From Halopseudomonas pachastrellae (GTDB lineage Bacteria > Pseudomonadota > Gammaproteobacteria > Pseudomonadales > Pseudomonadaceae): a stretch of 64,000 bases of DNA. The notes under the pieces are model-generated. The model worked only from the letters and a program-made list of their open reading frames with translations, was not told the DNA's origin and did not search any database. Both the position numbers and the translations under genes were made by a program. The first letter of the stretch is position 1, and each line of letters begins with the position of its first letter. This document shows positions 36,329-45,703 of the stretch, piece after piece. The stretch lies in assembly GCF_900114765.1 (NCBI RefSeq), contig NZ_FOUD01000009.1, positions 62,001 through 126,000 on the forward strand, in the 5' to 3' direction.

Positions 36329-36395
36329 GGGTGCCGGAGCCTGATCTGCGCAATGAGGTTGTGCAGTGTATCAGAGCCCCGGGCGGCGGCTGGCG

Positions 36396-36560
36396 TCAGC
36401 GACGGATACGTGTCTTGCGAAAGCCGCCGTGGCTGACAAACGAGCCAGTGTCACCGGTAATCCAGAAGCGTGTGGCGCGGTAAAACGCCTGGGGCATGCT
36501 GGTGTGATAGCTGCGGGTTTTGCGATATGCCCAGAGCCACCCTCGTTTGCGCTCTTTCAT
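36396..36560 (-). CDS. Small basic protein (54 residues)
   Basis: A short, strongly basic protein (MKERKRGWLWAYRKTRSYHT to GGFRKTRIRR) with AAGG 8 nt upstream of its ATG. It lies alone between dbpA and the diguanylate cyclase, below a terminator that shields it from upstream transcription. No family recognised. It could bind RNA or membranes, but this is not supported beyond its charge. Confidence 0.45.
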   Translation of the reverse strand: MKERKRGWLWAYRKTRSYHTSMPQAFYRATRFWITGDTGSFVSHGGFRKTRIRR

Positions 36561-36594
36561 ACTGACTACCTTGTCCAGAGGCCTGAAATTTTTC

Positions 36595-36624
36595 GTCAAA
36601 AAGCCGCCTTTTTGTGGGCGGCTT
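36595..36624 (-). terminator. Terminator downstream of the PAS-GGDEF gene
   Basis: AAGCCGCC (36601-36608) pairs with GGCGGCTT (36617-36624) around an 8-nt loop. On the minus strand the stem is followed by a T-rich tract. It lies about 100 nt beyond the cyclase stop. Confidence 0.7.
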
Positions 36625-36722
36625 ATGGGTTTATTGTTTTTTTGACGGTTTGTTGGTGAAGCATATCGCGAATTTGTCTTTTGTGAAACGTTTCTCAACT
36701 GACCAAGCGTGCCTGTAAGGGT

Positions 36723-37676
36723 TCAGCGGGACACAGTCACCTGGTTACGCCCGCCTTCCTTGGACTGGTATAGCGCTTTATCCGCGCGTTCCAGCAACGC
36801 TTGATAACCAGCCATGTCGTCCGCCAGAGTGGCAACGCCCAAGCTGATGGTGAAGGTCAGCGGGCTGCCCTGGTAGTCAAGTTGCTGGCGCTCAATGGTG
36901 CTACGCAGGCGCTCGGCAAACTGCGCAGCGCCATCCAGGGTGGTGCCGGGTAGCAGTACCACGAACTCCTCACCACCGTAGCGACCGGCAAAATCGGTTT
37001 CACGAACCAGTTGCGAGGTGATGCGCGCTGTTTCGCGGATCACCTCGTCCCCGGTCTGGTGGCCATAGGTGTCGTTGACCCGTTTGAAATGGTCGATGTC
37101 AAAGATCACCAGGCTGACCGGGTTGTCGTAACGCTGATGGCGTGCAAACTCTCGTTCCAGGCAGGATTCCCAGTACCGGCGATTGAGCAGGCCGGTCAGG
37201 CCGTCACGCAGGGCCAGTTCCTGCAGCTTAGTATTGGCCGACTCCAGTTGCCGTTTGTTTACAGCAACGCCGGTGACATCATAAATAATCAGGCAGACAT
37301 GGTCGGTTTTGCCGGTGCTGCTGCGCAGTGGCAGGATGGTGACGTTCTGGTACATCTCGTCAGCCATGCCGGTGATCGGCTGATAGCTTTTAAAGTGCAC
37401 CAGGTTGGGCCGTTGCTCCCAGATGGTGAAGGCGCGGGTGCCCAGCATTACCGCGGTTTCTACCTTGTGGGTAAACCAGCCCTGGTCAATCTCGGGGAAC
37501 AGGGTAAACAGCGACTGCCGGGCGGCCTTGTCAGCGCCGACCCCGGAGTGGTTTTCCATGAAGCTGTTCCAGACCTCGACGTTGTAGTCACGGTCCATGA
37601 CCACTACGCCGACATCAATGCTCTGCACGATGTCGAGCAACCAGTGGAGTTCGTTGATATCGATGTGTTCGGCCAT
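36723..37676 (-). CDS. PAS-GGDEF diguanylate cyclase
   Basis: A 317-residue soluble protein. A PAS sensor domain (about residues 15-130; VVVMDRDYNVEVWN) precedes a GGDEF domain (about 160-315) with an intact GGEEF active site and an RETD inhibitory I-site five residues before it, so it should make c-di-GMP with product inhibition. ATG 37676 is chosen; an in-frame TTG at 37703 overlaps the upstream stop and is possible. It follows a REC-CheC regulator and is likely its output partner. Confidence 0.85.
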   Translation of the reverse strand: MAEHIDINELHWLLDIVQSIDVGVVVMDRDYNVEVWNSFMENHSGVGADKAARQSLFTLFPEIDQGWFTHKVETAVMLGTRAFTIWEQRPNLVHFKSYQPITGMADEMYQNVTILPLRSSTGKTDHVCLIIYDVTGVAVNKRQLESANTKLQELALRDGLTGLLNRRYWESCLEREFARHQRYDNPVSLVIFDIDHFKRVNDTYGHQTGDEVIRETARITSQLVRETDFAGRYGGEEFVVLLPGTTLDGAAQFAERLRSTIERQQLDYQGSPLTFTISLGVATLADDMAGYQALLERADKALYQSKEGGRNQVTVSR

Positions 37677-37695
37677 CTGTAGGGTCCGGTTGTGC

Positions 37696-38700
37696 TCAGT
37701 CAATCAAGTAATCGAGCCGCTCCCGCAACTTGGGCACCGAGTCCTCGGTAAACAGCAGCAGAAGATCAAAGTGAATGTCGAGGTTTTCCAGCCCGTAGCT
37801 GATTTCCACCGCCAACGTACGCTTCCAGCGACGCTGGTTGATACGGATCAGATCCTCGATGGGACAATGCTGGCCCAGCACCAGCGGGTGACCCTGCGAC
37901 AGGGTGATGTTCAGCTGTTCTGACAGGCCGTTGAGGCAGGCGCCGATAATGATGCTGGCCAGGTCAAGCTGCATTTCCAGCTGTGCGCCTTCGTCGCGCT
38001 GGGTATTGAGCAGCTTGGCAACGTCGTCGATTTCCGAGTCATGAAAGATCAGCAGCGCCTCGCCGGCGATGCCGCCGCCGATATAGCCCTGGCAGATGGC
38101 CGACAGACGCTCGTCGCGCTGGGCGTCGGCCAGTGCCATGTGCAGCTCGCCCACCTCGAGGATATTGACGTTGGGGATCGGCAGCTTGATGAATACGCCG
38201 AGCACCCGCCCGAGCAGGTCCGCTGCACGGCCCATGGCAACGTTGGATATTTCACGGAAGGCGTCGCGGAAGGAGACGTTGGGCAGCGGCCGGTAGATAT
38301 CATCCTGCGGAGCTGGCGCCGGCGCCAGCGGTACATCCACACCGAGGGAGTTGAGGGCCTCGGCCAGTTGCATCGGGTCGGCCGGTTTTTTCAGAAAGGC
38401 ACGGGCTCCCAGTGCCTTGGCACGGCGAACCGCTTCCTCCTGCACGTCGCCTGAGACGACAATGACCTCCGGGCTGAGGCCTTCCTCGCGCAGCTGGGTC
38501 AGCACGCCAAAGCCGTCCAGCTCGGGCATGGTCAGGTCAAGCAGAACAATCTGGCCATTACCCTGACGGATGGCCTCCAGGCCTTCGAGGCCATTGGCGG
38601 CTTGGGTGATGCGAAACGGCCAATTAGCCGGCAGGGCTCGGATCAGCTGCTTCCGAGCCATGTTGGAGTCGTCGCATACGAGCAGTGGGATAGCACTCAC
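37696..38700 (-). CDS. Response regulator with CheC/CheX-type output domain
   Basis: A 334-residue protein with an N-terminal receiver domain (about residues 4-120; phospho-acceptor D55 in LLDLTMPELDG, FLKKPAD) and a C-terminal CheC/CheX-like domain (about 145-330). CheC-type domains often dephosphorylate receiver proteins or dock to signalling complexes. It is upstream of, and cotranscribed with, a diguanylate cyclase, so the pair probably links a phosphorelay to c-di-GMP. No kinase is adjacent. Confidence 0.85.
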   Translation of the reverse strand: MSAIPLLVCDDSNMARKQLIRALPANWPFRITQAANGLEGLEAIRQGNGQIVLLDLTMPELDGFGVLTQLREEGLSPEVIVVSGDVQEEAVRRAKALGARAFLKKPADPMQLAEALNSLGVDVPLAPAPAPQDDIYRPLPNVSFRDAFREISNVAMGRAADLLGRVLGVFIKLPIPNVNILEVGELHMALADAQRDERLSAICQGYIGGGIAGEALLIFHDSEIDDVAKLLNTQRDEGAQLEMQLDLASIIIGACLNGLSEQLNITLSQGHPLVLGQHCPIEDLIRINQRRWKRTLAVEISYGLENLDIHFDLLLLFTEDSVPKLRERLDYLID

Positions 38701-39094
38701 GGTGTAGTCCTGGTTGCTAATCTGTGCCGCGGGGCTTTAGTTATCGCGGTGGTGGCCGACAAGGACACATGGCCAATAGCCAGCGTGCCGCCCAAGCATG
38801 ACAACTTATTGACCTCTTGAGAAGCAATCATGCAGAAATGTCGGGCCTTTTTCGGAGAAAGGTTGCACATTTCAGGGATACAGACAGTGCTAGCGTCTAT
38901 TCTGATCCGTGGGAAGCACTGATTAATGTCGCATGACCTCTGGTGTTCTGGTCGGGCCGCGTTCGGTCGGGCCGCAATCAAGGCGTGGTTTCGCAGGCAT
39001 GCATGGCGCTGTCGATCAATCACCGAGCAGAGTGTACTGTGTCATTAATCAGTGGGCTCTCAGTCGGCCGCTGTGCACTTGAATGGGGATGTGG
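38701..39094. other. Gene-free gap between divergent signalling genes
   Basis: About 390 bp with no supported gene. It should hold the divergent promoters of the REC-CheC and membrane GGDEF genes. Two direct copies of GGTCGGGCCGC at 38950-38960 and 38965-38975 are the only structure seen. Confidence 0.5.
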
Positions 39095-40195
39095 ATGCCA
39101 GAGCGTCTGGGACAGAGTGAAGAACATCGCCGTTCGGTGTTGCGCGCCCTGCTGTGGATTACCCTGGTGGCGGGGCTGGTGTTCGCCGCCATCAACTTTT
39201 CGCGCGGGCTCAATGCGCTGGCTAGCCTGGAAGTAGCCTACGCGCTGTTTGCCGGTGCTCTGCTGCCGATTATCGGCACTACTCCGCACCTGTGGCGCTG
39301 GACGGTGGCCTACCTGGTGCCGTTTTTCTGCATCATGGAGTTTGCGCTGGTGCTGCCCAACACCTCCTTTACGGTGTTCGCCTGGATTCAGACCATTCCC
39401 ATTATTTCCTACCTGCTGCTGGGGCGGCGCGGCGGTTTCTGGATGTCCCTGGTGTTTATCGGTCTGGGCGTAGTGGCTTTTAACGTCCGCTACCTGACCG
39501 GTGACAGCGCTCTGCTGCAGATGGTGGTGGTGGCCAATATTGGCTTCAGTAGTCTGGCGATGATGGTGTTCTCGCATATCTATGAGCGTAGTCGAGTCGA
39601 TAACGAGCTGCGGCTTATCGAGCTGGCCGGTACCGACAGTCTGACCGGGCTGGCCAACCGTATGCGGCTGACTGAAGAGTATCGGCGTATTCGCAGCCAG
39701 GTCGAGCGCAACGATGAGGCTCTGTCGCTGGTGGTGCTGGACCTGGACTGGTTCAAGCGCCTGAACGATCGCTATGGGCATGAGGTGGGGGACCGCGCGT
39801 TGCAACATACGGCGCGGCTGGTGGAGGCGCGGTTGCGCGACTCGGATCTGCCCTGCCGCATCGGCGGCGAGGAGTTCGCCTTGCTGCTGCCGGGGGCGAG
39901 CCTGACGCAGGCCGCCGACCTGGCTGACGGTTTGCGCGCGCAGCTGGCGCAGACGCCGCTGCAGGTAGGGCAGGAGCAGGTGGTGATTACCTTCAGCGGC
40001 GGTGTTGCCACCCTGGGTGAGGATGGTGCTGATCTCAGCGCGCTGCTGCGTATCGCAGACCGGCGCATGTACGAGGCCAAGCACAGCGGTCGGGATCAGG
40101 TGGTCGCCGCAGGTCAGCGCTATCCCCTTGGCGCCGAATTGGCCGGGAGCACCGCAGCAAGCCGTGCTGCTGCTGCTCCATCTACGGATACCTGA
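39095..40195 (+). CDS. Membrane-bound diguanylate cyclase
   Basis: A 366-residue protein with about six hydrophobic helices (roughly residues 16-175, unfamiliar sensor) and a C-terminal GGDEF domain (about 190-350) with GGEEF and an RDSD I-site. ATG 39095 fits best (GGGGA 5 nt upstream); ATGs at 39083 and 39089 are in frame. It is divergent from the REC-CheC/PAS-GGDEF pair, making a small c-di-GMP cluster. The last 20 residues are Ala/Ser/Thr-rich. Confidence 0.87.
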   Translation: MPERLGQSEEHRRSVLRALLWITLVAGLVFAAINFSRGLNALASLEVAYALFAGALLPIIGTTPHLWRWTVAYLVPFFCIMEFALVLPNTSFTVFAWIQTIPIISYLLLGRRGGFWMSLVFIGLGVVAFNVRYLTGDSALLQMVVVANIGFSSLAMMVFSHIYERSRVDNELRLIELAGTDSLTGLANRMRLTEEYRRIRSQVERNDEALSLVVLDLDWFKRLNDRYGHEVGDRALQHTARLVEARLRDSDLPCRIGGEEFALLLPGASLTQAADLADGLRAQLAQTPLQVGQEQVVITFSGGVATLGEDGADLSALLRIADRRMYEAKHSGRDQVVAAGQRYPLGAELAGSTAASRAAAAPSTDT

Positions 40196-40264
40196 ACGCC
40201 CTGGTTGTGGCGCGGCAGCGCTCTTCTACACTGTGGGGTAGTTGCAGTGAGGAGACGAGCAATC

Positions 40265-41395
40265 ATGTATATCGGTGTGCCGACTGAGATAAAGAACCAC
40301 GAGTACCGCGTGGGGCTGACGCCCGACTCGGTGCGTGAATTGACTGGCCACGGGCATCAGTTGCTGGTGCAGTCCGGCGCTGGCAGTGCCATTGGATTCT
40401 CTGACGAAGCCTACCGTGAGGCAGGTGCCCGGCTGGTATCACGCGAGCAGGTCTTCAGCGACAGCGAGCTGGTGGTCAAGGTCAAGGAGCCTCAGGCTGA
40501 AGAGCGGCGCCTGCTGCGTCCGGGGCAAACGCTGTTCACCTATCTGCATCTGGCGCCGGATCCGGCCCAGACCCGCGATCTGCTGGCCTCAGGCGCGACC
40601 TGCGTCGCCTATGAAACCGTCACCGATGCGCAGGGGCGCTTGCCGTTGCTGGCGCCGATGTCCGAAGTGGCGGGTCGTATGGCCATTCAGGCCGGTGCCG
40701 GTTGTCTGGAGAAGGCGCGCGGTGGGCGCGGCGTACTGCTGGGCGGGGTGCCCGGCGTGCCGGCGGGCCGCGTCGTCATTCTGGGCGGCGGCGTGGTGGG
40801 CAGCAATGCGCTGGCCATGGCGGTGGGGCTGGGCGCGCAGGTGATGGTGCTCGACAAGAGCCTGGATGTGCTGCGCCGGCTCGATGCTCAGTACGGCAAT
40901 CGCATCGAGACCCGCTACGCCACGGCGACAGCGGTGGAGGCGGCGCTATTACAGGCGGATCTGGTGATTGGTGCGGTGCTGGTGCCCGGCGCCGCTGCGC
41001 CCAAGCTGATCAGTGCGGACCTGATCCAGCGCATGCCGGCCGGCAGCGTGCTGGTTGATGTGGCGATTGATCAGGGTGGCTGTGCGCAAACCTCAAAACC
41101 AACCACCCACGCCGAGCCGACCTACGTGGTGGATGAGGTGGTGCACTATTGCGTGGCCAACATGCCGGGAGGCGTCGCGCGTACCGCCACTCAGGCGTTG
41201 AATAATGCCACGCTGCCCTTTGTGCAGGCGCTGGCCGAGAAGGGCGTGGCGCGAGCGCTGCGTGAAGATGCGCATCTGGCCAATGGTCTGAACGTGAGTC
41301 ACGGCGCGTTATGTAACGCCGAGGTTGGCGCTGCGCTGGATCTCCCGGTGCAGTCGCTGGAGGAAGCGTTGGCCACCCTAGGGAGCACCTCCTGA
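40265..41395 (+). CDS. ald: Alanine dehydrogenase
   Basis: A 376-residue NAD-dependent enzyme interconverting L-alanine and pyruvate plus ammonia. It starts [20 protein letters not shown] with GAGGAG upstream; longer frames are not used. The Rossmann motif [20 protein letters not shown] lies mid-protein, and the substrate site residues fall in VVKVKEP and TYLHLAPDP. It stands alone, convergent with an acyltransferase gene. Confidence 0.95.
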   Translation: MYIGVPTEIKNHEYRVGLTPDSVRELTGHGHQLLVQSGAGSAIGFSDEAYREAGARLVSREQVFSDSELVVKVKEPQAEERRLLRPGQTLFTYLHLAPDPAQTRDLLASGATCVAYETVTDAQGRLPLLAPMSEVAGRMAIQAGAGCLEKARGGRGVLLGGVPGVPAGRVVILGGGVVGSNALAMAVGLGAQVMVLDKSLDVLRRLDAQYGNRIETRYATATAVEAALLQADLVIGAVLVPGAAAPKLISADLIQRMPAGSVLVDVAIDQGGCAQTSKPTTHAEPTYVVDEVVHYCVANMPGGVARTATQALNNATLPFVQALAEKGVARALREDAHLANGLNVSHGALCNAEVGAALDLPVQSLEEALATLGSTS

Positions 41396-41417
41396 GCAGG
41401 GCCGTGGCAGGCGGCGC

Positions 41418-42317
41418 TCAGCCACCTGCCCGGGTGTTCTCGGCGCGCAGGGCGCCGATGCGCTCGTCCTTTGCCTGCCACAGGTCTGAGACCCACTGCT
41501 GAAAGGCGGCCCGGTACGCCGGGTCTTCGCTGTAATCCCCCTGCAGCAGCTCGCCCGGCAGCTGACATTCGCGAATATCAACGATGACGCGCGCAACCTG
41601 GCCGCTGACCAGGCGCCAGAAGCCTGGTGGTTTTGCCTCGGGGTAGACGATGGTGACATCCAGCACGGTGCGCATTTGGGCACCCAGGGCGGCGACTACA
41701 AAAGCAATGCCGCCCGCCTTGGGTTTGAGCAGGTGGCGGTAAGGAGACTGTTGTTGCTGTTGCTTGGCCGGCGTGAAGCGCGTGCCTTCCAGATAGTTGA
41801 CCACGGTCACCGGCAGGCTCTGGAATTTTTCGCAGGCGCGGCGGGTAATCTCCAGGTCCTTGCCACGATCTTCGGGGTGGCGGTCCAGATGCGCCTTGCT
41901 GTAACGCTTCATGAAGGGGTAGTCCAGCGCCCAGAACGCCAGCCCGAGAAACGGCACCCAGATCAGTTCGCGCTTGAGGAAAAACTTGAAGTACGGCGTC
42001 TTGCGATTGAACGCCTTGACCAGCGCGGGGATGTCGACCCAGGACTGGTGGTTGCTGATAACCAGATAGGAATGCTGGCTGCTGAGCTGTGCATCGCAGC
42101 GGATGTCCCAGTGGGTCGGGGTGAGCAGGGCGAAAATCGCCTTGTTGCCCTCGGCCCAGGTCTCGGCGATCCACATCACGCCGGCCGAGCAGGCGCGTTG
42201 CAGGGTCGGCCACGGCAGCAGCTTGATCAGGCCCAGCAGCAGCATCGGGCCGATACCGATAAGGGTGTTGAGCAAGATCAGCAGGCAGGTCAGCAGGCCT
42301 GTCATCCAGTGAGGCAT
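41418..42317 (-). CDS. Acyltransferase of the PlsC/YihG type
   Basis: A 299-residue membrane protein. The HX4D motif is HQSWVD, with the downstream substrate motif LEGTRFTPAK, and it has an N-terminal hydrophobic helix pair. The start at 42317 (MPHWMTGLL) fits with AAGGAA upstream. Members transfer acyl chains to lysophosphatidate or lysophospholipids. Together with the 10.7-kb operon, this gives two PlsC-like enzymes in the window besides any housekeeping PlsC. Confidence 0.87.
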   Translation of the reverse strand: MPHWMTGLLTCLLILLNTLIGIGPMLLLGLIKLLPWPTLQRACSAGVMWIAETWAEGNKAIFALLTPTHWDIRCDAQLSSQHSYLVISNHQSWVDIPALVKAFNRKTPYFKFFLKRELIWVPFLGLAFWALDYPFMKRYSKAHLDRHPEDRGKDLEITRRACEKFQSLPVTVVNYLEGTRFTPAKQQQQQSPYRHLLKPKAGGIAFVVAALGAQMRTVLDVTIVYPEAKPPGFWRLVSGQVARVIVDIRECQLPGELLQGDYSEDPAYRAAFQQWVSDLWQAKDERIGALRAENTRAGG

Positions 42318-42511
42318 GGCGGGTTCCTTGTCGCAGGCAAGCGCCAAGCATAGCGAGTTTTGTGGCCGGGCGGCCAGCAAGCGTTCACCCGTTCAGGTGA
42401 TGGGCAGCAGGGTAAGCGGTTTCTATCGTCAATGGCCGGGGTGTGGGTGCCCCGCACGCGCGCTGACTCGTCGCCGGCTGGCGCACCGGCAAGGCTGTGG
42501 AGCAGGTCATT

Positions 42512-44119
42512 ATGGCGGCGGTGGGTAAGCCTGAGCTGAAGTACGCTGCAACAACGTCGCTGTGCGTCCAGGTGCGTCAGCGTGCGCTGACTCGCTTATT
42601 GCTGGCGCTGCTCTCCGGGGCAATGCTGTCATTGCCCTGGGTCGACGGCGGGCTCTATTGGAGCGGCTGGATTGGCTGGGTACCGCTACTGTTTGCCCTG
42701 CACGCCAGCAGCCTGCGTCAGGCCGCGCTGCTGGGCTGGTGCTGCGGCACGGTGTTTTACATCGGCACTGCCTATTGGATGGTCGATTTTGTCATTCACC
42801 TGAAGGGGCTGTCGCTGCCGGTCAGTTTGCTGCTGGCCTCTTTGTTCTGGCTGTATGCCGGCGCCTCCATTGCCGTCGGCTGCGTGCTGTTTCGTCTGAT
42901 CTCGCGGCGGCTGCCGCAGCTTGATCTGATCAGCTTCCCGCTGGCGCTGGTGATCGCCTGCGCGCTGTACCCGACGCTGTTTGACCTGCGCTTTAGTGAA
43001 ACCCAGGCGGCGTTTGTGCTGGCGATACAGGGGGTTGACCTGGTGGGCGCTCAGGGCTTGGACATGCTGATGCTGTTGACCAGCGCGCTGTTGTTCCAGT
43101 GGCTGCAGCGTGATCTTGGCGGCCTCAAGGGGCAGTTGGCGCTGGGCGGCAGCGCGCTGGTGCTGATCTGGTTCGTTTATGGCTGGTTTGCCCTGGGCCA
43201 CTGGGATCGCCAGGCTGCGGCCTGGCCCACCATGCGTATTGGTCTGGTGCAGCCCAATGACGCGCCAACCCGGCGTATTCCTGCGCCGCCAGAGGGCTAC
43301 TCGCGCGAGTACCCAGAAGAAATGGTAGCTACCCGCCGGCTGTCCGCTGCAGGCGCGCGCTGGGTGGCCTGGCCGGAGGCGCGTTACAAGGGCTACTTTG
43401 ACCAGCAAAGTGTGCGCCAAGCCTGGGCCGATCAGATATTGGGCATGTCCTCGGACCTGTTTTTTCACGACGTGGAAACCCGTAACCGCCACGCCACACC
43501 GGTCAGTTACAACACCCTGGGCTGGCTTGGGCAGGAGGGGGCGCTGGTAGATCAGTACCGCAAGATGCAGCGGGTGCCCTTTGGCGAGTACCTGCCCGAC
43601 TTCTGGACGCTGCCGGGTATCAACTGGCTGACAACCCGGTTTTTTGGCGACTATCTGCGTGAGGTAGGCGAGGGGCAGGAACATGTGTTCTTTCCCATCG
43701 AGGGCATGCGCGTAGTGCCCAAGATCTGCTACGAAACCGCCTTCCCCGAATTTATCGCCGAGGCCATTGGCAGCGATGCCGGCGGCAAGGTGCTGCTGTT
43801 TGTCTCCCAGGACAACTGGTTCGGGGAAAGCTCACAGCCCTTTCAGCATCGCGCGATGTCGATCGTCCGCGCTGTTGAGAACCGCGTGCCCATGCTGCAC
43901 CTGATCAACAATGGCCCCTCGGTGGCGGCTTTGCCCAGTGGGCGCGCGATTGCCGGTACGCCGGCCTTTAGCCGCGCCGAAATGCTGGTTGATCTGCCCT
44001 ATTCGCCAACGCGTGGTGGCAGCTTCTTTACCCGTCATGCGCAGCATCTGAACTGGTTCTGGTACACCGCTCTGGCCGTTTTGCTGGGCTGTGCCCTGTG
44101 GCCGCGCCGTCGGCGCTGA
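42512..44119 (+). CDS. Apolipoprotein N-acyltransferase (Lnt)-like protein
   Basis: A 535-residue protein with about 6-7 N-terminal helices (to about residue 210) and a C-terminal nitrilase domain. The Lnt catalytic triad is present: Glu in WPEARYKG, Lys in YRKMQRVPFGEYLP and Cys in KICYETAFPE. Housekeeping lnt normally sits beside corC/ybeX, so this is probably a paralogue acting on some lipoproteins or other amines. ATG 42512 has GGAG 8 nt upstream; GTG 42497 is also possible. Confidence 0.83.
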   Translation: MAAVGKPELKYAATTSLCVQVRQRALTRLLLALLSGAMLSLPWVDGGLYWSGWIGWVPLLFALHASSLRQAALLGWCCGTVFYIGTAYWMVDFVIHLKGLSLPVSLLLASLFWLYAGASIAVGCVLFRLISRRLPQLDLISFPLALVIACALYPTLFDLRFSETQAAFVLAIQGVDLVGAQGLDMLMLLTSALLFQWLQRDLGGLKGQLALGGSALVLIWFVYGWFALGHWDRQAAAWPTMRIGLVQPNDAPTRRIPAPPEGYSREYPEEMVATRRLSAAGARWVAWPEARYKGYFDQQSVRQAWADQILGMSSDLFFHDVETRNRHATPVSYNTLGWLGQEGALVDQYRKMQRVPFGEYLPDFWTLPGINWLTTRFFGDYLREVGEGQEHVFFPIEGMRVVPKICYETAFPEFIAEAIGSDAGGKVLLFVSQDNWFGESSQPFQHRAMSIVRAVENRVPMLHLINNGPSVAALPSGRAIAGTPAFSRAEMLVDLPYSPTRGGSFFTRHAQHLNWFWYTALAVLLGCALWPRRRR

Positions 44120-44129
44120 GTCTGCCGGT

Positions 44130-45344
44130 TCAGGCGAACTGGCCGGCGGTATAGCCAGAGGACCAGGCCCACTGGAAGTTGAAACCGCCCAGATGCCCGC
44201 TGACATCCAGTACCTCGCCAATAAAGAACAGCCCCGGACAGGCCTTGGCCTCCATGGTCTTGGAGCTGACGTCATCGGTACTGACACCCCCCAGGGTGAC
44301 CTCCGCCGTGCGGTAGCCCTCGGTGCCCGAGGGCTTGAGCTGCCAGCCGTTGAGCAGGGCGCCAATCTCGCGCAGTTGGCGGTCAGGCATCTCGGCCAGC
44401 GCGGTATCGTCATCGGCTGGCCACCAGAGCGTTTGCAGCTCCGCCACCAGCGATTTGGCCAGATGAATGCAGAGGCGCGTCTTCAGCCGGCTGCGCGGTT
44501 GATGCTGTTTTTCATCCAGCAGCCATTGGGCGGCGTCCAGGCTGGGCAGCAGGTCAACGCGCAGGGTATCGCCGCTGTGCCAGTAGTTGGATATCTGCAG
44601 CATCGCCGGGCCGCTCAGGCCGCGATGGGTAAACAGCATCGCTTCGCTGAAATGTTGCCCGTTGCAGCTGACGTCGACGTCCAGCGCGAGGCCGGCCAGG
44701 CGCTCGCAAACGGCCTTGAACTGGTCGCTGAAGGTGAAGGGCACGAGGCCGGCGTGGCGAGGCGTCAGTTTGAGGCCGAACTGCTCGGCGAGCTGATAGC
44801 CGATGCCGCTGCCGCCCAGGGTCGGAATCGACAGCCCGCCGGTGGCGACCACCAGTGACTGGCAGCGAAGGGTGACTGGGCGGCCCTGCTGTTCAACCTG
44901 CAGGGTGAAGCCGCCACTCTCCTGGCGCTCTACGCTGCTCAGCTCACAGTGGGTGCGAATGTCCACCTGGGCTTGCAGGCACTCATTCTCCAGCATGTCG
45001 AGAATCGGCTTGGCCGAGTCACGGCAGAACAGCTGCTGGTGTTTGCGCTCCTCATAGTCGATGGCGTAGCTGCCGACCATTGAGATGAAGTCCCACTGGT
45101 TGTAGCGCTTGAGGGCGGATTTGCAGAAGTGCGGGTTGGCGGAAATGAAGTTGTCCGCCTCCACACTGTAATTGGTGAAGTTGCAGCGACCGCCGCCGGA
45201 CATAAGGATCTTCTTGCCGATGCGGTTGGCCCGCTCCAGCACCAGCACCCGGCGTCCGCGCTGGCCTGCCGTTGCGGCGCACATCAGCCCGGAGGCGCCT
45301 GCGCCCAGTACGATAACGTCAAAGTCGGAGGCTGGCTGGGGCAC
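44130..45344 (-). CDS. HI0933/YhiN family flavoprotein
   Basis: A 404-residue NAD(P)/FAD-dependent oxidoreductase-like protein with the dinucleotide motif VIVLGAGASGLMCAATAGQRG at the N-terminus and GGRCNFTN, the family hallmark, soon after. VATGGLSIPTLGGSG and the C-terminal GEVLDVSGHLGGFNFQWA block complete the pattern. It starts with GTG. It is often annotated as aminoacetone oxidase-like, but the true reaction is unknown. Confidence 0.88.
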   Translation of the reverse strand: MPQPASDFDVIVLGAGASGLMCAATAGQRGRRVLVLERANRIGKKILMSGGGRCNFTNYSVEADNFISANPHFCKSALKRYNQWDFISMVGSYAIDYEERKHQQLFCRDSAKPILDMLENECLQAQVDIRTHCELSSVERQESGGFTLQVEQQGRPVTLRCQSLVVATGGLSIPTLGGSGIGYQLAEQFGLKLTPRHAGLVPFTFSDQFKAVCERLAGLALDVDVSCNGQHFSEAMLFTHRGLSGPAMLQISNYWHSGDTLRVDLLPSLDAAQWLLDEKQHQPRSRLKTRLCIHLAKSLVAELQTLWWPADDDTALAEMPDRQLREIGALLNGWQLKPSGTEGYRTAEVTLGGVSTDDVSSKTMEAKACPGLFFIGEVLDVSGHLGGFNFQWAWSSGYTAGQFA

Positions 45345-45455
45345 GTCGGAAGTCCGCGAATGGCTGGGTGGAAGCGGCGAATTCTAGCATTGTTGGGGTG
45401 TTAGGGGCTGGGCTGGCGTAGAATGCAGCGTTATCGGCTATTGAAGGAAAGCGGC

Positions 45456-45683
45456 ATGTCATTGAACCAACCCCCGTGCGCTGTTGACCCCTTGCACGGC
45501 GTAACCCTCAAGGCTCTGCTGGAGTCTCTGGTGGAATGCTACGGCTGGGAGGAGTTGGGCCGTCAGGTACCGATCAACTGCTTCGTGCATGAGCCGAGCA
45601 TGAATTCCAGCCTGAAGTTTCTGCGCCGCACGCCCTGGGCGCGCGCCAAGGTAGAAGCGCTGTATATCGCCAGCCAGCGCTGA
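45456..45683 (+). CDS. VF530-family DNA-binding protein (DUF2132)
   Basis: A 75-residue protein with the VF530 core [20 protein letters not shown] and [20 protein letters not shown] followed by PWAR-KVE, a compact helical fold reported to bind DNA. ATG 45456 has AAGGAAAG upstream. A single gene with no operon partners. Confidence 0.85.
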   Translation: MSLNQPPCAVDPLHGVTLKALLESLVECYGWEELGRQVPINCFVHEPSMNSSLKFLRRTPWARAKVEALYIASQR

Positions 45684-45703
45684 GCCTGGTTTGCTCTGGC
45701 CCC

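Noticed and set aside
36366-36659. 97-codon plus-strand frame beside dbpA
   Set aside because: No ribosome binding site, crosses a terminator hairpin, and its composition is not protein-like. The 54-residue minus-strand frame is better supported.
38701-39094. tRNA or small RNA in the long gap
   Set aside because: No cloverleaf or terminator seen; only short direct repeats.
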